A stretch of 64,000 nucleotides of DNA, taken from positions 119,057 through 183,056 of the forward strand of contig JACTMY010000002.1 of the NCBI GenBank assembly GCA_014584395.1. Reading direction: 5' to 3'. The first letter of the stretch is position 1, and each line of letters opens with the position of its first letter. The translations under genes and the position numbers were made by a program. Shown here one piece after another: positions 7,988-18,200 of the stretch. The notes under the pieces are model-generated. The model saw nothing but the letters and a program-made list of their open reading frames with translations. It made no database searches and was not told where the DNA came from. This DNA comes from Planctomycetota bacterium (GTDB taxonomy: Bacteria > Planctomycetota > Planctomycetia > Gemmatales > HRBIN36).

Positions 7988-8956
7988 TTATCCTGCACGT
8001 GCAACGACGGGCCAGGCATGCACGCCTTGCTCGGTCAGATAGCGAACCAGCGTGGCCACGAAGCCATGCATCACCCCGATGGATTCGGCCCCGGTTTCAT
8101 GCACGGTTTGCAAAAGGCCCGGCCAATCGGCATGATCCGAAAGCACAAATCCCATCGGTTGGCCGCGCTGATCCGCCGCGCCATGCATCCAGCCTGAAGC
8201 CGATCCGAACGCCAGGGGTTTGAGGGAATCCAAGATGCCGCTCTTGATGCCCGGCGGCGCCAGGACCATGCCTTGGCCTCGAACCCTGATCACATCGGCA
8301 TCCGCCAGGGAGATGAGCGGCGGAAAAGCCACTCCCTCGGCCCGATAGGCGGGAAGCAAGGCCATGATGTTGGGATGGACGGCGATGGGGCCGTGGCTGG
8401 GATTCAATTGAGCGAGCAGCCTTTGTGCCTTGCCCAGGGAGTAAACTTGCAAAACGGAGGTCAAACCCTGGTTGCGATTGGCCGACCACCAGCGATGGAT
8501 TTCCTCAAGGACGTGTGACGGGTCGGGCCAGCGATACACCGGAAGGCCAAAGGTCGATTCAGTAATGAAAGTGTGGCATCGAAGCGGCTCGAAAGCGGCA
8601 CACGTGGGATCGGTCTGCCGCTTGTAATCGCTGCTGACCACCCAGACTTCGCCACGATGTTCGATGCGGACCTGGCTGGAACCGAGCACGTGCCCCGCTG
8701 GGTAAAGGGAAAGGGCGACCTCGCCCACCTTCAGCGATTCACCGTAGGGCAGCGTTTGCAAGGAGATTTCTTGACCCAAGCGATGGCGGAGCAAGCCGGC
8801 TCCCGCGCGGCTGCATAGGTAGGACTTCGAACCGCGTCGGGCATGATCGCTATGGGCATGAGTGATCACGGCCTGAGCCACTTTTTTGATGGGGTCGATG
8901 TAAAAATCGCCCCGAGGACAGTACAACCCGCGCTCCGTCCAGGTCAGAAGGGGCAT
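7988..8956 (-). CDS. Ligase-associated DNA damage response exonuclease (metallo-beta-lactamase fold)
   Basis: 322 residues starting MPLLTWTERGLYCPRGDFYIDP; the frame is open upstream to a TTG at 8998, but the ATG matches the family start. The metal site is intact: THAHSDHA near residues 36-43, AGHVLGSS near 93-100, SSDYK near 114 and LSDHADW near 280. This is the SNM1/Pso2-like or RNase J-like family that accompanies the ATP-dependent ligase, a DEXH helicase (Lhr-type) and the PdeM phosphoesterase in a DNA-repair cluster. Here only exonuclease and ligase homologue are present. It should act as a DNA nuclease on damaged ends and is the likely first gene of a three-gene minus-strand operon. Confidence 0.87.
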   Translation of the reverse strand: MPLLTWTERGLYCPRGDFYIDPIKKVAQAVITHAHSDHARRGSKSYLCSRAGAGLLRHRLGQEISLQTLPYGESLKVGEVALSLYPAGHVLGSSQVRIEHRGEVWVVSSDYKRQTDPTCAAFEPLRCHTFITESTFGLPVYRWPDPSHVLEEIHRWWSANRNQGLTSVLQVYSLGKAQRLLAQLNPSHGPIAVHPNIMALLPAYRAEGVAFPPLISLADADVIRVRGQGMVLAPPGIKSGILDSLKPLAFGSASGWMHGAADQRGQPMGFVLSDHADWPGLLQTVHETGAESIGVMHGFVATLVRYLTEQGVHAWPVVARAG

Positions 8957-9269
8957 GTCGCTTTGCCTTGAAAAGTTAGCTGGCGGTCTGAGCCGCAAGG
9001 GAAAAGAGCCATAGGCTTGCCTTGCCAGGGTCTAATTTAGATGGCGGAAGCTGCCCCGACACCAAGGAAATCAAGAACAAGTAGGTTGAGTCCGGTAGGG
9101 GGCTTCGTTAAACTGAAGGAAGGCCAAATGGGGGTTCCTGGATGGCTTCCTGCGGAAGGCAGGCAGGCTCATGTCCATAGCAGCAGTCAGGAACGGCCAC
9201 ACGTCCGGATGAGAGGCCTCTTCGGAGCGTGTGGATCGTTTTTTCAGTACATGACCACGGAGTGCAATA
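8957..9269. other. Intergenic region between divergent genes
   Basis: About 310 bases, presumably carrying the promoters of the exonuclease operon (minus) and the PQQ-propeller gene (plus). The short frames here have no ribosome site or recognisable product. No repeat or clear promoter hexamers were found. Confidence 0.4.
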
Positions 9270-12200
9270 GTGTCGATCACCATTACCTGTCCGATTTGTG
9301 GATCGGAAGCGGAAATTGATTCAACTCTGTTAGGCAAGAAACTCAGATGCGCCTCGCCGGAGTGCCGCAAAACGTTCCGCGTGGCCCCGGATGGGCAAAC
9401 GTTTCCGATCGGCGGCGAGCGCGGCGATGGCCCGATGCAAGCGGATTGGCTGTCTCAACCCCCCGCCATGCGCGGCGGACCCGCCGAGGCGGATTGGCTG
9501 TCCGCGCCTCCACCCATGGGCGGCGGCCCCGCATCGCCGATGGGCGAAGTCGTCGAATATGCCCCCGCCATGGCCGTGCCAGCCTATGGCGATGAGCCTG
9601 CCGAAGGGTACGCGGAAGACGCCTATTCAGAAGGCGGCTCGACTTACGACCCCTATGGCTATCCGAAGCGCTCGAGCAAGGGCAAGGTGATTGTCCTTTC
9701 CATCATCCTGCTCTTCATCATCGGCACGGCCGTCGGCGCCTGGTTCATCATCGGCCGCATGGAAGGCAATAAAGCCAAGCTCGAACGGCAAGCCGAGGAA
9801 TTCGTCATCAGCGGCAACTTCAGCATGGGCAAGCGCGCCTTCGATGAACTGTCCAAGCAATATCCCGATCCGAAGGATCAGACCCGCTACCAATTCTGGC
9901 TCAAATGGACCGACATCAATTTGGATGCCGCGAGCGGCCAGCCGGAAAAACTGAAGACCGCGCGCACGGCCCTGATGGATTTCCATTCCAACCACAAGGG
10001 CGACGCCGTTTATCGTGATCGCAATTTCCGCAGCCTCATTTGGAACCTGGCCGTCATGATCGCGGAGCGCGCGGCCGAGCAGGCGTCGAAAAGCGAGGAT
10101 GCGGATTTGGTCGCCGCATCGGAAGCCATGCTCGCCTTGGCGAAAGATACTTGGGGCGTCGAAAAGGACCCCAAGGAGGCGGAAAAGAAGCAACAAGCGG
10201 CCGAAGGCAAATTGACTCAGGCCAAGGAGGTCGTGAACGCCGCCGACACCCGCAAAATGCTGGTCAAACAATTTGATCAAATCCTCGATCGCCGCGAGCC
10301 GCGAGGCGCGGACATCGCCATCAACCTGTATGACGAAAAAATCAAGGCCATGCCCCTGTTGGCCAAGCAGGAAGTGTTGAATGGCAAATTGCAGGAGATT
10401 CTGAAGGCCGAGCCGGGTTGGATCACCTATCGTTCCGTGAATCAAGCTCCCAACGCCCAAATCCAAAACGCTCAGGGAACCAGCTTGCTGCTTTGTCCGC
10501 CCATCAAACCGGCGCCTGCCGGCGCCGCCGACGATGGCACCTGTGTCTTGGCCCTGGCTAAGGGGACGCTCTATGGCCTATCGACCATGACTGGCGAGCC
10601 GCGCTGGGCGATTCGCGTCGGTCTGGACACGCAAGGGTTGCCCGCTCGATTGCCCACGCGCAAGGGACAGCCCGATATCGCCTTGGTCATCTCCGTCGAT
10701 GAACGCAAACAGTACATGCTCAATGCCGTGGATGTGAATTCGGGCAAGTATCTTTGGCAAAGGAATCTGTCCGGGGCCAGCGTCTCCGGGGCCTTGCTGA
10801 TCGGCTCTCGCGCCTACCTGCCCACCATGGATGGCCGCTTGAGCATTGTCGATCTGGCGAACGGCCGGCTCTTGGGCTATTTCGAGCTGGGCTATCCTTT
10901 GCCGTACAAGCCGCTGCATGACCCGAAGCATAATCGGCTCTATGTCCCCGCGGAGTCGAAGCGCATCTTCGTGCTCGACCTGGGCAAGAACCAATGCGTG
11001 GACATTCTTTACACCAATCATCCGTCGCGCGGCCTGCGCGGCGAACCCGTAGTCACGGACAGCATGATCGTCCTGGCCGAGCAGGCCGGCGTGGGGGCCA
11101 TGAAAATCAGGGCCTTCGCGCTGCAGGACGCCGGCATCGACATCAAGCCCAAGGCGGAGAGAACCATCCCTGGCCATGCCTGGTTCAAGCCCTACTACGA
11201 TGGCGACGTGATTGGGTTCCTCTCCGACAAAGGTTACTTGATGATTTTCGGCACCAATCGCGGACCGACCAAGGACGATGCCCTAGTAGCCTTGACCGAA
11301 GCGCCGCTGCCCATTGGCGCCCCGCCCGGCGCGGAGCCGACGACCGTGGAACCGAACAAGGCCACCCTCATCGCCTATGTCAATCTCAATGAATGGTGGA
11401 TGCTGGTCAACGACAAGCTCTATATTCAGCGGTTCGATGTTTATCGCAAGCAAATGGTTCCGGTCCCCGATGCGACTCAGGATTTGGGCTCGCCCTTGCA
11501 CCACGCATCGGTGTCGCAGGACAATCGCCTGGTCATCCTGGTGACGCAAGCCTCCAACCGCGTGCTGGCCACGGCCATTCACCGTTCAACGAATAGGATA
11601 TTCTGGCAGCGTCAGCTCGGCGTCACGCCGGCTCAGGAAGCCATCTCCATGGGCGACCACGTGTTGACCATCGACCGCAGCGGCGCGGTGTTTCAGGTGG
11701 ATGCCCGCAAAATTCCGGCCAAGGTGGAAGAGCCCTGGTTGACCGTGGGCGACTGGCCTGGCTTGAGCATTCAGGGCATCAATTTCGCCCGGCTCATCCC
11801 CACGCCCAGCGGGGCGGCGGCCATTGGCCTGGCCCATAATCCCGACACGGATCAGTTGTATGTGCGCCGGTTCGAACCGGGGCGGGGCGTGACCGTGGAG
11901 AAAATTTTTCGCCTCTCCAGCCCCCCGCATGGCACGCCTGCCGTGAACGATGAAGGGACGATTTTCATTCCCTGCCGGGATGGCAATCTGCGGGAATTCA
12001 ACCTGACCGCCTCGGCCCGGGCGCCCGTCACGTTGACCTGGCGGGATTTCTCCGTCGGTCCGGCCACGCCGGGGCACGTCCTCTTCCTCTCCAATCATGA
12101 GATCATCGCCACCGATGGCGCCCGCAAGCTGCTGCGGTGGGAACGCGATGAACGGCGGGGCTGGCAGCGCGTCGCCGTTGCGGACATCACGCTGCCCGCG

Positions 12201-12734
12201 CGCGTCGTCACGCCCTTGCTGCCCATGCAAGACGCCAACAACCAACCCGCCGTGGTCGTGGGCGATGAAAATGGCCGATTGCACCTGGTGGCCACCGGCG
12301 GCATCCCCAGTCAGCGAGAATGGGAGACGCGCGGGACGATCACCCGCGGCCCCTTTCGCTTGAACCTGTCCGTGGTCGGTTGCATCGTCAACGGCCGGCG
12401 CCTGGTCTGGTTCGACGCCGCCGATCATGATTCGGCACTCAAGCAGTATCCCCCACAGACCGCTGATGAAGTCGGACTGGGCATCGTGGGCATTCCGCAC
12501 GCCATCGGGTCGCTGATCCTCATCCCGGAGTTGTCGGGCCGCTTCATCTGGCTGGATCTCAAACGCAATGGACCCGTGGGGAAAATGCACCAACTGATGG
12601 TCAGCTTGATCCCCGCCACGGGGGCCATTCCCCTGGGCCAATCGGACTGGGCCTTTGCGCCGCTTTCGGACGGCACCGTCATGCTCCTCCCATCTCCCGC
12701 CACGCCCCAGGCTCCCAAGCCCAGCAGCGATTAA
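9270..12734 (+). CDS. Zinc-ribbon / transmembrane / PQQ-like beta-propeller protein
   Basis: 1154 residues from a GTG start with GGAG 8 nt upstream. Residues 1-35 hold a zinc ribbon (CPICGSEAE, then CASPEC). A Gly/Pro/Met-rich linker follows with two near-repeats of AEADWLSAPP/MQADWLSQPP type (about 50-85). A single membrane segment lies at about 140-162 (VIVLSIILLFIIGTAVGAW), then a helical, TPR-like stretch (about 170-370). From about 390 a long WD/PQQ-like propeller follows (LYGLSTMTGEPRWAIRVG, IVDLANGRLLGYFEL). The topology suggests a cytoplasmic ribbon and an exported propeller. Planctomycetes have many such proteins; the role is unknown. It stands alone between intergenic gaps. Confidence 0.8.
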   Translation: MSITITCPICGSEAEIDSTLLGKKLRCASPECRKTFRVAPDGQTFPIGGERGDGPMQADWLSQPPAMRGGPAEADWLSAPPPMGGGPASPMGEVVEYAPAMAVPAYGDEPAEGYAEDAYSEGGSTYDPYGYPKRSSKGKVIVLSIILLFIIGTAVGAWFIIGRMEGNKAKLERQAEEFVISGNFSMGKRAFDELSKQYPDPKDQTRYQFWLKWTDINLDAASGQPEKLKTARTALMDFHSNHKGDAVYRDRNFRSLIWNLAVMIAERAAEQASKSEDADLVAASEAMLALAKDTWGVEKDPKEAEKKQQAAEGKLTQAKEVVNAADTRKMLVKQFDQILDRREPRGADIAINLYDEKIKAMPLLAKQEVLNGKLQEILKAEPGWITYRSVNQAPNAQIQNAQGTSLLLCPPIKPAPAGAADDGTCVLALAKGTLYGLSTMTGEPRWAIRVGLDTQGLPARLPTRKGQPDIALVISVDERKQYMLNAVDVNSGKYLWQRNLSGASVSGALLIGSRAYLPTMDGRLSIVDLANGRLLGYFELGYPLPYKPLHDPKHNRLYVPAESKRIFVLDLGKNQCVDILYTNHPSRGLRGEPVVTDSMIVLAEQAGVGAMKIRAFALQDAGIDIKPKAERTIPGHAWFKPYYDGDVIGFLSDKGYLMIFGTNRGPTKDDALVALTEAPLPIGAPPGAEPTTVEPNKATLIAYVNLNEWWMLVNDKLYIQRFDVYRKQMVPVPDATQDLGSPLHHASVSQDNRLVILVTQASNRVLATAIHRSTNRIFWQRQLGVTPAQEAISMGDHVLTIDRSGAVFQVDARKIPAKVEEPWLTVGDWPGLSIQGINFARLIPTPSGAAAIGLAHNPDTDQLYVRRFEPGRGVTVEKIFRLSSPPHGTPAVNDEGTIFIPCRDGNLREFNLTASARAPVTLTWRDFSVGPATPGHVLFLSNHEIIATDGARKLLRWERDERRGWQRVAVADITLPARVVTPLLPMQDANNQPAVVVGDENGRLHLVATGGIPSQREWETRGTITRGPFRLNLSVVGCIVNGRRLVWFDAADHDSALKQYPPQTADEVGLGIVGIPHAIGSLILIPELSGRFIWLDLKRNGPVGKMHQLMVSLIPATGAIPLGQSDWAFAPLSDGTVMLLPSPATPQAPKPSSD

Positions 12735-12993
12735 CGCCGCCACGCTTCCTGCCCAGCCGACGAAATGCAACCGTTAGCTCCGGCATCATGACGTGGATCT
12801 TCCTAACGAGTCTGGTCCATGACTGGCGCGTGCATCCCTTGGCCATCGGTTGAGGCTAATCTCATTCCCGCTTAAGCCGAGTCTGCATTGACAGATAGGC
12901 AAAATCGGGGCTATAAACAGACTTGGCGCGTGGCCAGGACGGTCCACGGTCCGCCCTTGGGTTGCAGCATGATTCCGCCTTTGGAGATCATGG

Positions 12994-13842
12994 ATGATCG
13001 TCGTCCGGAGTGCACACACCTCAACTTGGCGTCAGCACGTCCTGCCGCTCGCGCCGATCGGCCAACTATGGCAGCATCGCCAGCTCATCTGGCAAATGGC
13101 CGTCCGGGAGGTGAAGGCCCGCTATCATGGCTCCATGTTGGGACCGCTCTGGTCCTGGGTCATGCCGTTGCTGGCGCTCGTGATTTACACATTCGTCTTT
13201 GGATCGGTGTTGAAACCCCGCGGCGCGGGTTGGGGGGAATTGACCTCCTGGCACCTGGCCCTGATGCTGCTGAGCGGTTTGCTCATCTTCAACAGCTTCA
13301 GCGAAATGGTGGGACGAGCGTCGCATCTGATCCTGGGCCAACCGCAGTTTGTCAAGAAGGTCGTCTTTCCCCTGGAAATCCTGCCGCTGGCCATGCTGCT
13401 CGGCATGCTCTTGCATTTGATGATCAGCCTCAGCGTCGTCCTGCTGCTGGGATGGTGGCTTCAAGGGACGATCACCTGGAGCTGGCTGTGGCTGCCCCTC
13501 ATCCTGTTGCCCCATGCGCTGTTCCTCTTGGGAGTGGGCTGGTTTTTGGCGGCGACGGCGGTCTTCTTCCGCGATCTGGTCCCGACGATGACGGCCCTGT
13601 GTCAACTGCTGATATTTCTCACGCCGGTGTTTTATCCCCTCGCGTCCGTGCCTGAACCGTATCGCGCCTGGATGCTGTTGAATCCCCTGGCATGGTCGGT
13701 GGAGTTGGGGCGAGCCGCGCTCATGGGGACGGCGCCGCCGCTGCTCGGACTGCTCTGTTTCCTGGGGTTGTCGTGGATCGTGATGCAATTGGGATATGGG
13801 TGGTTCATGTTTCTTCGGCCCCGCATGGCCGACGTGGTGTAA
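12994..13842 (+). CDS. Polysaccharide ABC exporter permease (Wzm/TagG-like)
   Basis: 282 residues. Six hydrophobic segments are visible, e.g. LWSWVMPLLALVIYTFVFGS near 50-69, WLWLPLILLPHALFLLGVGW near 167-186 and QLLIFLTPVFYPLASV near 207-222, the last a signature of ABC-2 polysaccharide exporters. MAVREVKARYHGSMLGPLWS near 35-54 is the classic N-terminal motif. GGAG lies 8 nt before the ATG. The Wzt-like ATPase starts 17 bases downstream, so the two form one transporter exporting a lipid-linked polysaccharide made by the genes that follow. Confidence 0.93.
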   Translation: MIVVRSAHTSTWRQHVLPLAPIGQLWQHRQLIWQMAVREVKARYHGSMLGPLWSWVMPLLALVIYTFVFGSVLKPRGAGWGELTSWHLALMLLSGLLIFNSFSEMVGRASHLILGQPQFVKKVVFPLEILPLAMLLGMLLHLMISLSVVLLLGWWLQGTITWSWLWLPLILLPHALFLLGVGWFLAATAVFFRDLVPTMTALCQLLIFLTPVFYPLASVPEPYRAWMLLNPLAWSVELGRAALMGTAPPLLGLLCFLGLSWIVMQLGYGWFMFLRPRMADVV

Positions 13843-13859
13843 AGGCGAAAGCGAGCATC

Positions 13860-15176
13860 ATGAAACTCATCGAACCCGTTCCTGATCGGGTCGGCGCGCC
13901 GCTGGAAGCGGCTGTGCATGCTCCCTCGTTCGAACCTTCGACCCGGGAGGATTGGGCGATTCGCGTGCGCCATTTGGGTAAGCGTTATCGCTTGTTTCGC
14001 CATTCACGCGACCGGATCAAACAATGGCTTTTCGGCTGGAGACGCTGTTTTTATCAGGACGTCTGGGCACTGCGCGGCGTGAGCCTGGAAATCGCCAAGG
14101 GCCAGTCCGTTGCCTTGATGGGAGCGAATGGCTCGGGCAAATCGACCTTGCTGCAAATCCTAGCCGGGACGCTCACCCCCACCGAAGGCACGGCCGAATT
14201 GCAAGGGCGCGTGACGGCCCTGTTGGAACTGGGCAGCGGCTTTCATCCCGACTTCACCGGGGAAGAAAATGTGCGTTTGGCGGGGAGCATCCTGGGGCTA
14301 AGCCCCGACGAGATGAACCGCTGTTTGCCGGCGATCGCGGCCATGGCCGAACTGGGCGATTATCTGCAGCGGCCGCTGCGGACCTATTCAAGCGGCATGA
14401 TCGTGCGGCTGGCCTTTGCCGTGGCGGCTTCGGTCCAGCCGGAAATTTTGCTCGTCGATGAAGCCTTGGCCGTGGGCGATCTCGCCTTTCAACAACGCTG
14501 CTTCGAACGATTGCGGCGGCTGCGCGAGCAGGGGACGACCTTGGTCCTCGTCTCCCATGACCTGGAAACCTGCAAGCGTTTCTGCGACGTGATGTATGTG
14601 CTGGAACATGGCAGGCTGATCCAGGCCGGCCCCGCCGAGGACGTGGCCGATTGGTATTTCGCCCATCTCTGTTCAAAGAAGACCATGGAGCATGGGCGCC
14701 AGGACGCTGCGGTTGGCCAAGGGGAAGGAGCTTTCCCCGAAGCCGCGGCACGGATCACCGGCGTGGAATGCCTGGATGAGGCTGACCGACCGACCACCGT
14801 GTTGCGGATGGGCCAGCGCTATCGTCTGCGTGTGCAGATTCGCCTTCAAGGGGCCTGTTCGCATTTGGTCGCCGGGTTTTATCTGCGGGATCGCTTTGGC
14901 TGCGAGATCATGGGCAGCAACACGGCCGATGCCTCGGCCCTCTTTCCGTCCCTGAGGCCCGGCGATCGCTGGTGGGTGGAATTTGCCTGGCCAATGCGGC
15001 TGCGCCCGGGGAAATACAGCGTGAGCGCGGCCCTGGCCAAGGATGCGCAGACGCCTTCGTACCATCACTGGATCGATCACGCCTTGATGATCGAAGTCGT
15101 CGATCCCCGCGCGGGACGCCGCGTGCATGGCCTGGTGGATGAAGACGTGGCGATCACGATCCGGCGCGCGGTTTGA
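13860..15176 (+). CDS. Polysaccharide ABC exporter ATP-binding protein (Wzt-like, with C-terminal carbohydrate-binding domain)
   Basis: 438 residues. The ATG at 13860 comes 17 bases after the permease stop; the frame is open further upstream inside the permease gene, which is ignored. The ATPase has Walker A GANGSGKS near 87-94, signature YSSGMIVRLAFA near 176-187, Walker B ILLVDEALAVGD near 198-209 and the switch His in LVSHDLET. Residues 290-438 form the extra beta-sandwich of Wzt proteins that read the polysaccharide end (ARITGVECLDEADRPTT, YLRDRFGCEIMGSNT), so export is likely coupled to recognition of a chain terminus. Confidence 0.93.
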   Translation: MKLIEPVPDRVGAPLEAAVHAPSFEPSTREDWAIRVRHLGKRYRLFRHSRDRIKQWLFGWRRCFYQDVWALRGVSLEIAKGQSVALMGANGSGKSTLLQILAGTLTPTEGTAELQGRVTALLELGSGFHPDFTGEENVRLAGSILGLSPDEMNRCLPAIAAMAELGDYLQRPLRTYSSGMIVRLAFAVAASVQPEILLVDEALAVGDLAFQQRCFERLRRLREQGTTLVLVSHDLETCKRFCDVMYVLEHGRLIQAGPAEDVADWYFAHLCSKKTMEHGRQDAAVGQGEGAFPEAAARITGVECLDEADRPTTVLRMGQRYRLRVQIRLQGACSHLVAGFYLRDRFGCEIMGSNTADASALFPSLRPGDRWWVEFAWPMRLRPGKYSVSAALAKDAQTPSYHHWIDHALMIEVVDPRAGRRVHGLVDEDVAITIRRAV

Positions 15177-15224
15177 AGGGATGCGCCGGGGACGCCGGCA
15201 AGCTCCGATTCAGGGGAAACCGTC

Positions 15225-18200
15225 ATGGCCTTGACGCGGCAAGAGCAATTGCTTCGCATCGAATTCGACCAATACCATCGCTATGGGGCCGCGGCGATGC
15301 TCCTCAAGCCGCTCTTGAACCCTGTGGGCCGGCCCGCTCAGATTTTAGAGATCGGCAGCAACGAACTGAACTGGCTCGAGGCTTTCTTGGAGCCTTATCC
15401 GGTTATGGTGACGCGAGCCGACGTTGAGGATCACGCCGATGCCGCGGCGCCGTTCCTACATATTCCCAAGGACGGTCCGCTGCCCTGCGCCGATCAGTCC
15501 TTTGACTTTGTCGTCGCCCTGGAGGTCTTGGAGCACATTCCGCAAGAGGATCGCCTCTTCCATGTGGGGGAATGGGCGCGGGTGGCGCGCAAGGGTTTGA
15601 TCCTGTCGTGTCCCCAGAATCGCCGCTCGGTGCGCCAGGCGGAGTATCGACTGGACCAGGCCCATCGCCGGCGCCATGGCCGGCCCCATCCCTGGCTGCG
15701 CGAGCATCAGCAGTTCGGCATTCCCTCGAAGGCCGAGGTGAGATCGATCTTTCACAAGCTGGGTCTGACCGCCCACGTCTTTGGCAATGCACCTCTGGCG
15801 GAATGGCTGCCATTGCAGTTGATCTTGGAGGAACTGCACGCCCAGGGATCTCCTGAATGGGTGGCCACCTTTAACCAACTCTTGAACATGCGGCCTTTCC
15901 GCGCCTTCGCCAAGGAGCGTCCGTATCGACTAATCTATTGTGCCTTTCGCAGCGAGGATCAGGCCCGGCAAGCCGCCGCCAAATGGCATCAGCAGGGCGT
16001 CGCGGCTCATCACGCCGCTGGTCAGGAGGTCGCCGACTTCGATCCCCTCTTGCATTTGACGAAGCTGTTCCGTGAACTCTTAACGGGTCGGGAATCGATT
16101 CGCCCATGGCTTGAAGCCCAGCAGCAAGCTCAGCGCCGACAACAAGAGCTTGAAGCGAAAGTCGAGGAGTTATCCCGCGACCTGGCCTGGGCACAATGGC
16201 AAGCGGGAGCACCGGGTTTCTTGCGCCGCTGGGGGAACCGGTTGCGGCGTTGGGGGCGTCGAACCGGGTGGCCCTTGACGATGGCACAGCCATTGAACCT
16301 GGTTCCAGCCCGGCACGCGGGGGCCGGCGTCTGGGAGGCGCTCAACGACGATCCGCAATGGATTTGGGACATTCCCTTGGCGCGGGGATGGCATCGCATC
16401 CGGCTTTGGGGGCGAGGCCCGCTTCATGACCAGGTGAAACTCTATCTCGATTATGGAAACGGCTACTCAGAGCAGCATATGGTGCTTTTGGGGACATGGG
16501 ATCAAACGCAGTATCTTGAAACGTACGCCTACTTTCATCATCCCGTCAAACGGGCGCGCTTGGACCCGATGACCCAGCCGGGTTTATGTCGCGTGGATGC
16601 AATTGCCGTGAAACCTGTGTCGGCGCTGCGAGCCGTCCTGGCGGGGGGATGGCGCGGGCTGAAGGACCGCCTTCGGGGCAAAGGGCAAGCCGTTCCGTGG
16701 AGTTCGCTATGGTCAGCGCGTGGTAGACAGGAATGCGCTCAAGCCTGGTTGGCCAGGGCAAGCCAGCCGCTGGAGAGCGGCCAGGGGGCAGGCTTGACCC
16801 TTCCGCCCGAGTATGCCGAATGGCTGGAAAGGCAGCGCTGGTCAAGTGCGGAGAGGGAAGCCAAAGTCAGCCAACTGCAAGGACAGGCGAACTTGCCCCG
16901 CGTCGTGTTCGCCTTGTGCGTGCCGTGGCGCGTCCGCATGATGGACTTGCAGCGCACGCTGCAATCCCTGGCCCGGCAGCCACAAAGCTTGCCTTGTACC
17001 TTGGCCATCACGGTCAACGCCGCGCTGCTACAAGAAGTGCAGGTGATGCTGGACAGTCAAAAGTGGGAGAGCAGCCGGTATCGCCTTCTGCCGATGCCGC
17101 CAAGCGTGGAAGGCGAGGCGGATCATCTCAATCACGTGCTCGCGCAAATGGAGGGGACGCATCTGGCGCCGCTCTCCGTGGGCGATCAGGTGGAGCCTGA
17201 TGCTTTGGTGCATGTGCTGGAAGCGCTGACCGAGCATCCCGAAGCCGCCATGATTTACACGGATGAGGGGCATTGGAGCGCAGCCGCGGGATTCCATGCG
17301 CCGCGCATGAAGCCGGCCTGGTCGCCCGATTATTATCGAGCATGTCCTTATATTGGGCGATTGGCGGTCTATCGCCGGTCAGCCCTGCAAGCCATCGAGG
17401 GCTTTCATTCCAGATGGGAAGGCGCCCACGAAGTCGATGCGATCCTGCGGTTGGCCCATCAGCCGGGGGCGCAGCTCGTGCACTGGCCCAAGGTGCTCTA
17501 TCATCGCTCGACCAATGCTGAGGCGCCCTTGGTTTCTCCCTCCCGCGCCGCCGAGGTCATCCAACACCATCTGGCCCAGGAAACGGGCGGCGTGGCCGGC
17601 GAGGTCGAACGGACCCGTGAAGGTTATCGGGTCCACCTTGCCATCCGGGGAAAGCCGCGAGTCAGCATCATCATCCCCACGGCAGGGCGTCTGGCGCGCA
17701 TCCGCGGCGCGGTCAAGGCCCACGTCGTCCATCTATTGGAAAGCGTGGCTCGACATACGCGGTATCAACCCATCGACGTCTTGCTCGTGGACAATGGTCC
17801 TCTGCCGGCGCAGACGGAAACGGATCTGGCGCGGTTTGCCCTGCAGCGGGTGCGGCGGCCGGCGCCGTTCAATTTTTCCGCTAATCTCAACCTGGCCGCG
17901 CGGCAGGCAAAGGGGGATCAACTCCTGTTCCTCAACGACGACATGGAAATCCTTCACGACGGCTGGCTGGAAGGATTGCTTCGTTACGCCACGCAGCCCG
18001 GCATTGGAGCCGTGGGTGCGAAACTGCTTTTCCCCGATGGCCGCATTCAGCATGCCGGGGTGCATCTGTTCGATCCTGGTCCGGGCCACCCTTACTATGC
18101 TTCGCCGGGACAGACGCGCGGCTATCTCGATTGTCTCCAGACGCCGCGGAATCTCCTGGCCGTCACCGGGGCCTGTCTCATGACGCCCAGAGCTGTCTTT

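Noticed and set aside
9041..9319. 92-codon plus-strand ORF before the PQQ-propeller gene
   Set aside because: Overlaps the well-supported GTG start of the propeller gene in another frame and has no conserved features.
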